The notes: generated by a model from the letters alone, not told the origin. A stretch of 64,000 bases of DNA from Flavobacterium urumqiense (GCF_900108015.1 NZ_FNVP01000002.1:310001-374000); one strand, 5' to 3'; shown: positions 1-9,599, counted from the stretch's first letter. Made by a program: numbers and translations.

Positions 1-456
1 ACTATCATTAGGCAATTTTCGTCCGTATAATTTTGTTTTATTAACATACAAAATCCGATCTCCCGCTTTTATGCCAGCTTTTGCCGAAGGGCCATTTTCC
101 AACGGTTTTATTATGGCAACGGAATCATTGTACATATAGAAATTTACGCCAATTCCAACAAAATCTCCTTTCATGTTTTCAACAACTTCCGCTTGTTCAC
201 TTGGTGGAATATATACGGAATGCGGATCCAATTTGGCCAGAATATTGTCCACGGTAAGATTTACAATAGAATCCGTATTTACATTATCTACATATTCATT
301 ATCAATAAAATCAATAAGTTTATTCAACTTATTTTTAGAATTATTTTTTATCAAAAACTGATTTTGGTTGGGAAAATTTAATGCACCGCCCAGAACAACT
401 CCTAGAGCAAGAGTCACACCAATAAGAATAGGCAGATATTTATTATCGAATTTCAT
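1..456 (-). CDS. S41 family C-terminal processing peptidase (N-terminal part)
   Basis: The gene runs off the left edge of the window, so only the first 152 residues are seen. A membrane anchor (about residues 8-27) is followed by a helical segment and the motif LDPHSVYIP (76-84). The start of a PDZ domain follows, with FVGIGV (99-104) and GPSAKAGIKAGDRI (122-135). This order is that of CtpA/Tsp-type S41 serine proteases, which cut periplasmic proteins near their C-termini. The Ser-Lys catalytic domain would lie outside the window. It is the last gene of a minus-strand run after the dCMP deaminase gene, with a 238 bp gap, so it may have its own promoter. Family assignment is firm; substrate unknown. 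Confidence 0.9.
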   Translation of the reverse strand, partial: MKFDNKYLPILIGVTLALGVVLGGALNFPNQNQFLIKNNSKNKLNKLIDFIDNEYVDNVNTDSIVNLTVDNILAKLDPHSVYIPPSEQAEVVENMKGDFVGIGVNFYMYNDSVAIIKPLENGPSAKAGIKAGDRILYVNKTKLYGRKLPNDS

Positions 457-694
457 TTAAGCTAGATTGTCAATTAATGGAATTAAGCACACTTATATTT
501 TATCAAATTACGCTTTAAAAACCATAAAATTAAACAATAGAACATCTCCAATTTCATTTATTATCTAATAATTAACACCAAAAACAAACTTTACATCACA
601 TGAGAAATATAAGATGATTTAAATTGGGTTGACAATGATTCTAAGGTGTTCGTATATTTCTTAAATGGATAACCCATTTAATGTTTTATCAATT

Positions 695-1129
695 TTATTG
701 TTCTTCTAATATTGAAATATGCTCTACTTCTACTCCGGCTTTAATCAAAAACTGAATTCCTGATTCATCACGATATCCATTATGATAAACCACTCTTTTT
801 ATCCCAGATTGGTGAATTAATTTACTGCATTCTTTACAAGGCGAAAGTGTAATATATAGTGTCGCTCCTTCACAAGATTGTGTCGATCTTGCTACTTTCA
901 GAATAGCATTTGCTTCAGCATGTAAAACATCCCAGCGCGTTAAGCCTTCAGCATCTTCACAACAATTTTCAAAACCAGATGGAGTTCCATTATATCCGTC
1001 AGAGATTATCATTCGGTCTCTTACAATGATTGCACCTACCTGTTTTCTTTTGCAATAGGATAAAAGTCCCCATTCCGTAGCAATTCTTAGATAGGCTTTA
1101 TCGTACTTATTTAATTTTATCGTTTCCAT
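695..1129 (-). CDS. dCMP / cytidine deaminase family protein
   Basis: A 144-residue zinc deaminase. The signature is complete: HAEANA (His70 zinc ligand, Glu72 proton shuttle) and PCKEC (Cys98 and Cys101 zinc ligands). GYNGTPSGF (45-53) is the nucleotide-binding segment typical of deoxycytidylate deaminases such as ComEB. The expected reaction is dCMP to dUMP, feeding dTMP synthesis in the cytosol. The start lies 4 bp after the stop of the HupE-like gene, so the two are co-transcribed. Deamination of another cytidine compound cannot be excluded from motifs alone. Confidence 0.9.
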   Translation of the reverse strand: METIKLNKYDKAYLRIATEWGLLSYCKRKQVGAIIVRDRMIISDGYNGTPSGFENCCEDAEGLTRWDVLHAEANAILKVARSTQSCEGATLYITLSPCKECSKLIHQSGIKRVVYHNGYRDESGIQFLIKAGVEVEHISILEEQ

Positions 1130-1133
1130 TTTT

Positions 1134-1727
1134 TTATCTAATCCAAATTTTACTTTCTACAATCATTGGTAAAACTACTCCTATTATAAAAGCGGACATA
1201 ACCAAAGTCCAGTCTCTTTTCGAAAATCTAAAAATAGTTTGTACAATATAAGATAGAACCAAAACTACAAAAACCACTACAATTTGAGCTGCTTCAATTC
1301 CTAATGCAAATTCCCCTAAAGGTATTAATTTCGAGCTAGGACTTCCTCCTAGGATTGATTTGAAATAATTTGCAAAACCCAAACCATGAATTATTCCGAA
1401 GAAAAGCGTGATAAAAAACACCAGATTTATGCTCTCTTTTTTACTTGATTTCCCTGCAGTAAAAAGATTAAAAACTGCCGTTATTAAAATGGTTATGGGA
1501 ATTAATAACTCTACCACATTTGCTTTGATGGCAATTATTCCAAATATGGATAATAACAAAGCCAGCGTGTGACCTATTGTAAACATTGACACTAACAGTA
1601 CTATTTGTTTCCAATCCTTGAAAGAGAAAGGTACGGCTAAAGCTATTAAAAACAAAACATGATCGTAAGCATGAATATCCAAAACATGTTTTAATCCTAT
1701 TTGAAAATAAATCCAAAATTCTGACAT
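1134..1727 (-). CDS. HupE/UreJ family membrane protein
   Basis: A 197-residue integral membrane protein with about six hydrophobic segments. Near the N-terminus three histidines and an aspartate (His14, His19, Asp22, His23) form the pattern HAYDHVLFL, which matches the conserved His/Asp patch of HupE/UreJ proteins. A second conserved patch is GIIHGLGFA. HupE proteins are metal (nickel or cobalt) permeases linked to hydrogenase or urease, but neither enzyme is encoded nearby, and in Bacteroidota this family usually stands alone. It is the first gene of the minus-strand run with the deaminase. The transported substrate is not predictable here. Confidence 0.85.
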   Translation of the reverse strand: MSEFWIYFQIGLKHVLDIHAYDHVLFLIALAVPFSFKDWKQIVLLVSMFTIGHTLALLLSIFGIIAIKANVVELLIPITILITAVFNLFTAGKSSKKESINLVFFITLFFGIIHGLGFANYFKSILGGSPSSKLIPLGEFALGIEAAQIVVVFVVLVLSYIVQTIFRFSKRDWTLVMSAFIIGVVLPMIVESKIWIR

Positions 1728-1877
1728 AGGTAAATAATTTGATTGAGATTGGGGTTGTAAACTTACGATTAATTTTGAAAATGATTGATTTGAGGAAATA
1801 AATCATCCCTTAAAAAGTTAAATTCCATAAAAGAAAATTAATAAGAAAATTAAAATCAATAAATTTAAAAATAGATT

Positions 1878-1885
1878 TATCTTTG
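1878..1885 (+). promoter_or_regulatory. Bacteroidota -7 element for the TerB-like gene
   Basis: TATCTTTG matches the Bacteroidota -7 consensus TAnnTTTG exactly and ends 20 bp before the ATG at 1906. No clear TTG box is seen at the usual distance upstream. Confidence 0.55.
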
Positions 1886-1905
1886 TCAAATAAAAAATTA
1901 TAATT

Positions 1906-2334
1906 ATGTCATTTTCAGATTTATTTGATAGCGAATTCAAACAAAGAAATAAAGGTCACTTTTCAGCTATTGTTCGTGTGGCACTTGCCGATGGAAAATT
2001 TGCTCCAGAAGAAAAAGCGTTTTTAGATAAACTAGCTTTAAGACTAGAAATTTCTCCGATAGAATATGCAGAAATTTTAGAAAACCCATTAAAATATCCG
2101 ATCAATCCTCCGTATTTACAAGAGCAAAGAGTGGAGCGTTTGTTTGATTTAGCACGAATGGTTCATGTAGATCATCATTTAGGAGACACACAAGATCTGT
2201 TGCTAAGAAAAATCGGATTGGCATTAGGTTTTACCCCTGAAAATGTAGACTACATTATTGAGAAAGCAATGATATTGGTGGATGAAAAAGTAGATTTAGA
2301 CATTTTTGTTTCAGAAATGATGAAACATTCATAA
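1906..2334 (+). CDS. TerB family tellurite-resistance-like protein
   Basis: A 142-residue soluble, all-helical protein. ADGKFAPEEKAFL (28-40) is the acidic loop typical of TerB, where carboxylates bind divalent metal. A second repeat-like segment, MVHVDHHLG (about 87-94), occupies the position of the second TerB metal loop. TerB-like proteins are common single-gene members of Bacteroidota genomes and need not relate to tellurite. The gene has its own promoter and ends at a strong bidirectional terminator. Family call solid; role unknown. Confidence 0.85.
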   Translation: MSFSDLFDSEFKQRNKGHFSAIVRVALADGKFAPEEKAFLDKLALRLEISPIEYAEILENPLKYPINPPYLQEQRVERLFDLARMVHVDHHLGDTQDLLLRKIGLALGFTPENVDYIIEKAMILVDEKVDLDIFVSEMMKHS

Positions 2335-2336
2335 AT

Positions 2337-2370
2337 AAAAAAAGCTTCCGCCATGGCGGAAGCTTTTTTA
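2337..2370. terminator. Bidirectional terminator between TerB-like gene and fbp
   Basis: A near-perfect palindrome (arm AAGCTTCCGCC, complement GGCGGAAGCTT) is flanked by an A-run on the left and a T-run on the right. It can end transcription from both converging genes. Confidence 0.9.
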
Positions 2371-2381
2371 TATTTCTTGCT

Positions 2382-3401
2382 TTAGTACTTGCTTAATTTT
2401 GCTTTTTGCATAAATTCTTCTGCTTTTTCTACCATATTATAACTTCCGCAGAAAAAAGGAACCCGCTGATGCAATTCCGTTGGTAATATTTCCATTATAC
2501 TTCCAAAACCATCCGAAGCTTTTCCACCCGCTTGCTCCACAATAAAGGCCATTGGATTACATTCGTACAACAAACGTAATTTCCCCTTTACAGCTTTAGA
2601 ACTTGTTGGATAAATATATATTCCGCCTTTTATCATATTTCTATGGATATCAGAAACTAAACTTCCTATATAACGAGAAGTATACGGTCTATCCTCTTCT
2701 TCAAGCTGACAATACTTAATATAATCTTTTACACCTTGCGGAAAGTGAACATAATTTCCTTCATTGATTGAATAGATATTTCCATCTTTAGAAAACTGCA
2801 TGTTTGGATGAGATAAATAAAATGTTCCAATTGCAGGGTTTAAGGTAAACCCATTTACTCCACATCCTGTAGTGTAAACCAGCATGGTCGATGTTCCATA
2901 AATTACATATCCCGCTGCTACTTGATTGATTCCCGGTTGTAAAAAATCTTCGATTGTAACCGGAGCACCTATTGGAGTGATCCTTCTATAAACGGAAAAT
3001 ATTGTTCCCACAGAGACATTTACATCAATATTTGATGAGCCGTCAAGCGGATCCATTAAAACTACATATTTATTATTGTGGCTTTTGTCGCTTCCTTCAA
3101 CAGTGATGAAGTCATCATTTTCTTCTGAAGCGATGCCACATACAATTTCTCTATTTATTAAAGTTTGGATAAAAACTTCATTGGCATATACGTCCAGTTT
3201 CTGTTGATCTTCCCCTTGAATATTTTGTTCTCCGGCAGCACCAATTATATCGACCAATCCAGCTTTGTTTACTTTATAGTTGACCACCTTAGCAGCCAGA
3301 CGGATTGAATTGATAATTCGTGATAATTCACCTGACGAATATTGAAAAGCATTTTGGTTTTCGATGATAAACTCACCTAATGTTTTGTTGCGTTCTTCCA
3401 T
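2382..3401 (-). CDS. fbp: Class I fructose-1,6-bisphosphatase
   Basis: A 339-residue gluconeogenic enzyme that hydrolyses fructose 1,6-bisphosphate to fructose 6-phosphate. Key motifs are GEDQQKLD (63-70), SEEND (92-96), and the metal-binding signature [10 protein letters not shown] (117-126). The C-terminal substrate loop [12 protein letters not shown] is followed by GGKASDG. Length equals that of bacterial class I FBPases. It stands alone between two intergenic regions, convergent with the TerB-like gene. The gene reads left from a 252 bp region shared with the divergent acetyltransferase. Confidence 0.97.
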   Translation of the reverse strand: MEERNKTLGEFIIENQNAFQYSSGELSRIINSIRLAAKVVNYKVNKAGLVDIIGAAGEQNIQGEDQQKLDVYANEVFIQTLINREIVCGIASEENDDFITVEGSDKSHNNKYVVLMDPLDGSSNIDVNVSVGTIFSVYRRITPIGAPVTIEDFLQPGINQVAAGYVIYGTSTMLVYTTGCGVNGFTLNPAIGTFYLSHPNMQFSKDGNIYSINEGNYVHFPQGVKDYIKYCQLEEEDRPYTSRYIGSLVSDIHRNMIKGGIYIYPTSSKAVKGKLRLLYECNPMAFIVEQAGGKASDGFGSIMEILPTELHQRVPFFCGSYNMVEKAEEFMQKAKLSKY

Positions 3402-3653
3402 TACGAAATCGTTGTAGTTATTTTGAAGTCACAAATATCGGTTTTTTTGTGAAAATGATTTCAATAATAGTTACTTAGTTTGCCACTATTGTATATTTGC
3501 TTTAAAAATTGCCGGATTTTAAGCTAAATAGCTTTATTTTGATCAATTGAAAACATTAAAAATAAAAATTTATGAAATGAGCATTATAGGCGTTTAATAC
3601 AAACAACTATCAAACCATGCAAATTCCATATTCCAATAAAAAATAATCTACCT

Positions 3654-4160
3654 ATGAATATTAGAAAAGGAACACCCGAAGACATGCCTGCCGTTTTGGG
3701 TCTTATTAAAGAATTAGCCGAATTCGAAAAAGAGCCAGATGCTGTTCTGGTAACTGTCGCTGATTTAGTCCGCGATGGTTTTGGCACAACTCCTTTATTT
3801 CATGTTTTTGTAGCCGAACTAGATGACGACCCGAGCGATAGCGCACAGGCGAAGCAAATCGTAGGTATCGCTTTGTATTATTATCGTTATTCTACTTGGA
3901 AAGGAAAAATAATACATCTAGAAGATTTAGTGGTAAAAGATAAGATGAGGGGCACAGGATTAGGCTACGCTTTGTATTCAGAAATTATCAAACAAGGCAA
4001 GAGAGACAATGTTCGAAGAATTGACTGGCATGTTCTGGACTGGAACACTCCTGCTATCGAATTTTATGAAAAATCAGGGGCAAAAGTGCTAAAAAATTGG
4101 TATTTGGCACAAATGGATGAAGAAGCTATCAACTATTTTGTAGATAATAGATTAAAATAA
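3654..4160 (+). CDS. GNAT family N-acetyltransferase
   Basis: A 168-residue single-domain GNAT enzyme. The acetyl-CoA loop is RGTGLGYAL (99-107), and the C-terminal motif DWHVLDWNTPAIEFYEKSGA is that of the spermidine/diamine-acetyltransferase-like branch, although the substrate is not determinable. Residues 57-68 form an extra acidic loop where related proteins, as I know them, run straight into the IVGIALYYY strand. It is encoded by noticeably GC-richer DNA at 3822-3857. The gene lies 27 bp before the aspartate kinase gene and is probably co-transcribed with it. Confidence 0.88.
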   Translation: MNIRKGTPEDMPAVLGLIKELAEFEKEPDAVLVTVADLVRDGFGTTPLFHVFVAELDDDPSDSAQAKQIVGIALYYYRYSTWKGKIIHLEDLVVKDKMRGTGLGYALYSEIIKQGKRDNVRRIDWHVLDWNTPAIEFYEKSGAKVLKNWYLAQMDEEAINYFVDNRLK

Positions 4161-4187
4161 AATTACAAATTTTTTGTTTAAAAAAAT

Positions 4188-5441
4188 ATGAGAGTATTCA
4201 AGTTTGGTGGTGCTTCTGTTAAAGATGCCGAAGGAATTAAAAATGTTTATGACGTTTTACAAAAAGTAGGTTACGAAGACGTATTGTTGGTGGTCTCTGC
4301 CATGGGGAAAACTACAAATGCACTGGAAGTGGTTATTAAAAATTATTTCGAAAAATCAGCTGAATTAAATTCTTCGGTTCAAGAAGTAAAAAAATACCAC
4401 AATCAAATCTTAATGGATTTGTTTGAAGATGAAAAAAATGTAGTTTTCAGTGCTGTAAATATCCAATTTTCTGATTTAGAATATTTTTTGGCTCATAATA
4501 AATCTCCAAATTATAATTTTGTTTACGACCAAATTGTAAGTTATGGTGAATTAATTTCAACCACTATTCTAAGCCATTTCATGAATTTTATGGGAATAAA
4601 AACACAATGGCTGGATGTGCGTAATTTTATAAAAACTGATGCTAACTATAGAGATGCGGAAGTGGACTGGGAATTGACACAAAAAAATATTGCCAAAAAC
4701 GTAAAAAGAAAAATTTTGAATATTACTCAAGGATTCTTGGGTTCTGACGCAAATAATTTCACCACCACATTGGGTCGCGAAGGTTCTGATTATACCGCAG
4801 CTATTTTTGCCTATTGTTTAAATGCCGAAAGTGTAACCATCTGGAAAGATGTTCCCGGAGTTATGAATGCTGATCCTAGATATTTTGAAAATGCAAGTTT
4901 GCTTAATCAAATTTCATATCGTGAAGCCATCGAATTAGCTTTTTATGGCGCCACCGTTATTCACCCAAAAACTTTACAACCTTTACAAAAAAAGGAAATT
5001 TCTTTGTATGTGAAATCGTTTATTAATCCTTTGCTACCGGGAACCCGCGTTGCCAAAGGTGCTGATTTAGAACCTTATTTGCCTTGTTTTATTGTCAAAA
5101 GAAACCAGCTCTTGATTTCGCTTTCCTCAATAGATTTCTCTTTTATTATGGAAGAAAATATTAGCGAGATTTTTGCTTTATTTCACCAATTTAAAATCAA
5201 GGTAAACTTAATTCAGAATTCTGCCATTAGTTTTTCTGTTTGTGTGGAAGATAAATTTAGCAACTTCACAGACTTAAACGCGATTTTATCCAAAAAATTC
5301 AAAGTCGAATTTAACGAAAATGTTACTTTATACACGATTAGACATTTTAATGATAATGCAGCACAAACTGTTGAAAAAAATAAAATTGTTTTGTTAAAAC
5401 AAGTGAGTCGAGAAACGATGCAAGTAATTACCAAAGAATAA
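4188..5441 (+). CDS. Aspartate kinase (monofunctional)
   Basis: A 417-residue aspartokinase that phosphorylates aspartate in the first step toward lysine, threonine and methionine. It opens with the kinase motif KFGGASVKD (5-13). VSYGELIS (117-124), TTLGREGSDYTA (193-204) and DVPGVMNADPR (221-231) complete the amino-acid-kinase fold. The C-terminal part (about 300-417) sits where ACT regulatory domains are found but is divergent. No fused homoserine dehydrogenase follows, so this is not ThrA. It is likely cotranscribed with the upstream acetyltransferase and ends at a terminator hairpin. Confidence 0.93.
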   Translation: MRVFKFGGASVKDAEGIKNVYDVLQKVGYEDVLLVVSAMGKTTNALEVVIKNYFEKSAELNSSVQEVKKYHNQILMDLFEDEKNVVFSAVNIQFSDLEYFLAHNKSPNYNFVYDQIVSYGELISTTILSHFMNFMGIKTQWLDVRNFIKTDANYRDAEVDWELTQKNIAKNVKRKILNITQGFLGSDANNFTTTLGREGSDYTAAIFAYCLNAESVTIWKDVPGVMNADPRYFENASLLNQISYREAIELAFYGATVIHPKTLQPLQKKEISLYVKSFINPLLPGTRVAKGADLEPYLPCFIVKRNQLLISLSSIDFSFIMEENISEIFALFHQFKIKVNLIQNSAISFSVCVEDKFSNFTDLNAILSKKFKVEFNENVTLYTIRHFNDNAAQTVEKNKIVLLKQVSRETMQVITKE

Positions 5442-5466
5442 GTTATATTGTTCTAACCCAAAAAAT

Positions 5467-5494
5467 GGAAGTCCCACTGCGGCTTCCTTTTTTT
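5467..5494 (+). terminator. Rho-independent terminator after aspartate kinase
   Basis: A 7 bp stem (GGAAGTC with GGCTTCC, one G-T pair) and a 7 nt loop are followed directly by a T-run. Confidence 0.8.
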
Positions 5495-5606
5495 ATTTAT
5501 ATCCCACCCGAAAAATCACTTTTTGGCTTTTAAAAATCAAAAAAATAACAACCGCCGATTTAACAATTATATATACTACTTTTGATACTTTCGAGCTATT
5601 GTATTT

Positions 5607-8600
5607 ATGTTGAAAAAATTACTTTTCTGGCTGGTCATCGGTTGTTTTTCTGGACTGCAAGCCCAGGAAACCAATTCATTATACAAAACCAAAAAATTAC
5701 TTGCTTCACGCGATACAATCCATCTCGAAAGTGGAGGCCTAAATTCTAATTTTTTTAAAGTGCTTGACTCCACTGGCAAATCAATTGACACTTCATTTTA
5801 CAAAGTAAACTTTCAAAAAGCCACCTTATTTCTTAACGAAAATTATCCGGCTCCTTCTGATTCCATAACGATTAACTATCTCAAACTACCTGAAATTCTG
5901 ACTAAAGAATATCGTATTTACGATCCAAGCCGGGTGGTGAGTAACGAAGCCACTTCAGGAAAATTATATAAAATTGAACCGGAAGCGGAGAAAAAAAACG
6001 TCCCTTTTGACGGATTAAATACTTCCGGAAGTATTACTCGTGGAGTAACTATTGGCAACAATCAAAATACCGTTTTAAATTCAAATTTAGATTTACAAAT
6101 AACAGGAAAAATATCCGAAAAAGTAAGCCTAAGAGCTTCCCTACAGGACAGCAACATCCCTTTACAAGATGGTGGCTATTCCCAAAAATTAGATCAATTC
6201 GACAATGTATTCATGGAATTATTTAGCGACAAATGGAATATAAGAGCCGGGGATATTTTTCTTGAAAATAAAAAAACACAGTTCCTAAATTTCAATAAAA
6301 AAGTGCAAGGTCTGGCAACCAGTTTCGACTTTGGAACAGAAGGCAGCAAAACCAATGTTTTTGCATCTGCGGCACTTGTGAAGGGACAATATGCCAAAAG
6401 TAATTTTACAGGACAAGAAGGGAACCAAGGTCCTTATAAATTAAAAGGACAAAATGGTGAATTATATGTTCTTGTGATTTCCGGTTCAGAGCGGGTTTAT
6501 GTAAATGGAATTTTACTGAAAAGAGGAGAAAACAATGATTACACCATTGATTATAATGCAGGCGAAATCATATTTACTGCTCTTTTTACTATTACTTCCG
6601 AAATGCGGATTACGATAGAATACCAATATTCGGATAGAAATTATACGCGATTTGTTACTTATACCGGTGCCACTCATGAAAATGAAAAGTGGAGCTTTGG
6701 CAGTTATTTATACTCCGAAAATGATTTGAGAAACCAACCTTTACAACAAAATCTCTCTAAGGAGCAAGCTCAAATATTAGTAAATTCCGGAGACAATCCC
6801 GATTTGATGGTTTCACCTTCTGCTTATTCAGACACGTATTCAGAAAACAAAGTGTTGTACAAAAAAACCATTTTCAAAACTAAAGAAATCTTCGAATATT
6901 CAAATAATCCTCAAGACGAACTATTCAATGTTCGATTTAGTTTTGTAGGAGCAAATAAGGGGAATTATATCCTGACAAATTCAGCCGCAAATGGTAGAAT
7001 TTATGAATATATTGAGCCCAATGGAGTTCCGCAAGGAAATTACGAGCCCGTAATTCAATTAATAGCTCCAACGAAAATCCAAATCGCCACCTTCTTAGGA
7101 AAATTCAAACCCACAGAAAAAACAGCTGTCGATTTTGAAATAGGAATTAGTAACAATGACCAGAATTTGTTCTCTTCTTTAGATGACAACAATAACAAAG
7201 GTCTTGTAGGAAAAATAAATGCAAAACAACGGTTGATTTCAAAAAAATGGAACGTTGATGCTTTTGCCAATTATCAATTTGTACAGAAAAATTTCAGGTC
7301 CGTTGAACGTCTTTATACCATTGAATTCGACAGAGATTGGAATCTGGGAGCTACCGTAATTGGCAATCAAAGTTTTTTGGTTTCAGGATTAAATTTTATT
7401 TTAAATGAAAATCCGGAAAATCAAAATAGAGGATTGCTAACCTACCAATTTGAAAAACTTGACTTTTCTGAAAGTTTTTCTGGTAGCAGACATATTCTAA
7501 ATGGGTTATTACGTTTGAAAAATTGGACGGTTCAAAACCAAGGAAGTTTCCTAAAAAGTGACGGAGTAGTCTCTTCATCCAAATTCATTAGAAACCAAAC
7601 ACAAACTCGTTATCATTTTAATAAAAACTGGATTGGAAACAGTTTGCGATTGGAGGACAATCAAGAAAAAAATAAAACAACAAATCAATTTTCGGCTGTA
7701 AGCCAAAGATTTACAGAATACAGCTTTTTTACAGGTCGTGGGGACAGCACTAAAGTTTTCGTTGAATTAGGCTATTTAAACCGAAAAAATGACAGTTTGC
7801 AAAATGGATTATTGCAAAGAGTAAATAATTCGCAAACCTACTTTTTGAAGTCTAAATTGATCCAAACCAACAAAAGTGATTTGTCCATTTATATAAATTA
7901 CAGAAACTTAAATTTTATTGATGCCGCTAAAAAAAGAGAGTCTTCATTGAATTCCAGAATAATATATTCCGACCGTTTTTTTAACCAATTAATTCAAAGT
8001 ACAACCGTCTATGAAACCATATCGGGAAGCATTCCACAACAAGAATTTACTTATCTGGAGGTTCCCGCAGGTCAGGGAGTATATACTTGGAATGATTATA
8101 ATGCTAATGGAATCCAGGAATTGCAAGAGTTTGAAATTGCGCCATTTATAGATCAGGCTAAATATATTAGAATTTTTCTGCCGAACCGAATCTATATAAA
8201 AACGCACCAAAATAAGTTTTCCCAATCTGTTACGCTAAACCCAAATCAGTGGCAAAACGAATTTGGATTAAAAAAATTGCTATCTTATTTTTACAACCAA
8301 ACGGCATTTATAATTGACCGAAAAACAAAAAGCGAAGGCAATAATTTCGAATTAAATCCTTTTAGTTCCTCGGATGAAAATGTCTTAGGATTGAATTCCA
8401 GTTTCAGAAATAGTTTGTATTATAATCGGGGTAAACAAAATCACTCCATTACCTATTCTTACTTGCAAAATCAAACAAAAAATTTATTATCGATAGGTTT
8501 TCAAGAAGCCAAAAACAGCTCACATCAATTACAATACACACATTTATACAAGAAAAGCTGGTTGTTCAATTTTTTTGCAAAGACCATTCAAACATCAATT

Positions 8601-9035
8601 GCTTCCGAAAATTTTCCTGAAAAAAATTATGTGTTATGTGGATATCAGTTGGCTCCAAAAATCAGTTATCTATTCTCTAAAAACACCAGCTGGGATCTGT
8701 TTTATGAATTACAAAATAAAGAAAACCGAATTCAAAATTTAGAAACATTATTACAAAATCGTTTGGGAACTTCCTTCTCTTATGCCAGTAATAAAAAAGT
8801 TACGCTAAATGGAGAAATATCGTTCTATCAAAATAAATTTACAGGAAATGAATTTTCTTCAGTTGGTTTTCAAATGTTGGAAGGACTGCAAACTGGACAA
8901 AACTTGACGTGGAGATTTCTGGTGCAGAAAAACTTAACTCAATTTTTAGATGTAAATCTAAATTACCAAGGCCGAAAAAGTGAATCAACTCAAACTATTC
9001 ACACAGGAAGTATTCAGTTAAGAGCTTATTTTTAG
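5607..9035 (+). CDS. Large SprA-like outer-membrane beta-barrel protein, function unknown
   Basis: A 1142-residue protein with a signal peptide ending at LQAQ (about residues 1-20). From about residue 140 to the end it is rich in alternating aromatic/polar strands with Asn/Gln-rich turns. It ends SIQLRAYF, with a terminal aromatic as in outer-membrane barrels. Residues about 140-230 (GSITRGVTIGNN, LRASLQDSNIPLQDGGY, WNIRAGDIFLEN) resemble a block I recall from the T9SS translocon SprA and its relatives. No TonB box, plug domain or sorting domain is evident. It is transcribed alone, downstream of a terminator. A secretion or surface-assembly role is inference only. Confidence 0.7.
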   Translation: MLKKLLFWLVIGCFSGLQAQETNSLYKTKKLLASRDTIHLESGGLNSNFFKVLDSTGKSIDTSFYKVNFQKATLFLNENYPAPSDSITINYLKLPEILTKEYRIYDPSRVVSNEATSGKLYKIEPEAEKKNVPFDGLNTSGSITRGVTIGNNQNTVLNSNLDLQITGKISEKVSLRASLQDSNIPLQDGGYSQKLDQFDNVFMELFSDKWNIRAGDIFLENKKTQFLNFNKKVQGLATSFDFGTEGSKTNVFASAALVKGQYAKSNFTGQEGNQGPYKLKGQNGELYVLVISGSERVYVNGILLKRGENNDYTIDYNAGEIIFTALFTITSEMRITIEYQYSDRNYTRFVTYTGATHENEKWSFGSYLYSENDLRNQPLQQNLSKEQAQILVNSGDNPDLMVSPSAYSDTYSENKVLYKKTIFKTKEIFEYSNNPQDELFNVRFSFVGANKGNYILTNSAANGRIYEYIEPNGVPQGNYEPVIQLIAPTKIQIATFLGKFKPTEKTAVDFEIGISNNDQNLFSSLDDNNNKGLVGKINAKQRLISKKWNVDAFANYQFVQKNFRSVERLYTIEFDRDWNLGATVIGNQSFLVSGLNFILNENPENQNRGLLTYQFEKLDFSESFSGSRHILNGLLRLKNWTVQNQGSFLKSDGVVSSSKFIRNQTQTRYHFNKNWIGNSLRLEDNQEKNKTTNQFSAVSQRFTEYSFFTGRGDSTKVFVELGYLNRKNDSLQNGLLQRVNNSQTYFLKSKLIQTNKSDLSIYINYRNLNFIDAAKKRESSLNSRIIYSDRFFNQLIQSTTVYETISGSIPQQEFTYLEVPAGQGVYTWNDYNANGIQELQEFEIAPFIDQAKYIRIFLPNRIYIKTHQNKFSQSVTLNPNQWQNEFGLKKLLSYFYNQTAFIIDRKTKSEGNNFELNPFSSSDENVLGLNSSFRNSLYYNRGKQNHSITYSYLQNQTKNLLSIGFQEAKNSSHQLQYTHLYKKSWLFNFFAKTIQTSIASENFPEKNYVLCGYQLAPKISYLFSKNTSWDLFYELQNKENRIQNLETLLQNRLGTSFSYASNKKVTLNGEISFYQNKFTGNEFSSVGFQMLEGLQTGQNLTWRFLVQKNLTQFLDVNLNYQGRKSESTQTIHTGSIQLRAYF

Positions 9036-9119
9036 CTATTTAGCTTAATTATAGAGATGAAAATTATTAAATTTATTGAAAATCAGGCTTCATAATTCTA
9101 ACTTTAAAAACAATAGGTC

Positions 9120-9399
9120 ATGAAAAAATTATTGTTCTGCTGTTTTGTCTTTATTTTATCTGAAAACTTTTACGGATAAGAAACTTTTGCGTTATAGCAA
9201 AAAATGAAAGATAAAACGGAGAAAATAGCGAAAGATAAGGCTACAGCAAAAGCAAAAGAAGCAAAAGAAGCAAAAGAAGCAAAAGAAGCAAAAAGACAAA
9301 GCTGAGAAGACAAAAAGCGATGTGAAGAATAATACCTGTCTAAGAGGGGGAAAATATTATATCAATTCAAACGGAAACAAAACCTATATTCAAGAATAA
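9120..9399 (+). pseudogene. Broken small secreted-protein gene with Lys/Glu/Ala repeat and PBCV-adaptor-like tail
   Basis: ATG at 9120 opens a signal-peptide-like stretch (MKKLLFCCFVF...) that hits TAA at 9177-9179 after 19 codons. A second ATG at 9204 reads a Lys-rich segment with four exact 9-bp repeats (GCAAAAGAA, 9252-9287) coding Ala-Lys-Glu, then TGA. Shifting frame just after the repeats continues through KDKAEKTKSDVKNN to LRGGKYYINSNGNKTYIQE and a stop at 9397-9399. That tail resembles the short GPRGGRYYINxxGKK-type basic adaptor motif. The gene carries one stop and one frameshift, the latter next to the repeat where polymerase slippage is likely. Confidence 0.7.
9252..9287 (+). repeat. 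Four tandem 9-bp repeats inside the broken gene
   Basis: Four perfect head-to-tail copies of GCAAAAGAA, encoding Ala-Lys-Glu in the reading frame starting at 9204. The frame is lost just downstream, in an A-run. Confidence 0.9.
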
Positions 9400-9419
9400 G
9401 TTCATCTTAAAAACACTAG

Positions 9420-9453
9420 AAAAGAGGCTGTCATTTATTGATAGTCTCTTTCT
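9420..9453 (+). terminator. Terminator after the broken gene
   Basis: Imperfect hairpin with outer arms AAAGAG and CTCTTT and inner TCA/TGA pairing, followed by a T-rich tail. The rest of 9036-9599 holds nothing else I can name. Confidence 0.6.
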
Positions 9454-9599
9454 AATTATTACAAAAATGCATGTATATTAGCCTATAAGTAACAAAAATT
9501 AATTAGATAACTTAATAGTTTGGTAATGCTTTGCAAATACAAACAAACTTCTAGTTTATGTATCTTTCACCACACTAAAACTAATTGATATCTCTACCA

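Noticed and set aside
661..681. Terminator after dCMP deaminase
   Set aside because: An 8 bp inverted repeat (TTAAATGG, CCATTTAA) is present but has no T-run on the right strand.
4161..4187. Lysine riboswitch before aspartate kinase
   Set aside because: Only 26 bp separate it from the acetyltransferase gene, too little for a riboswitch, and no structured leader is seen.
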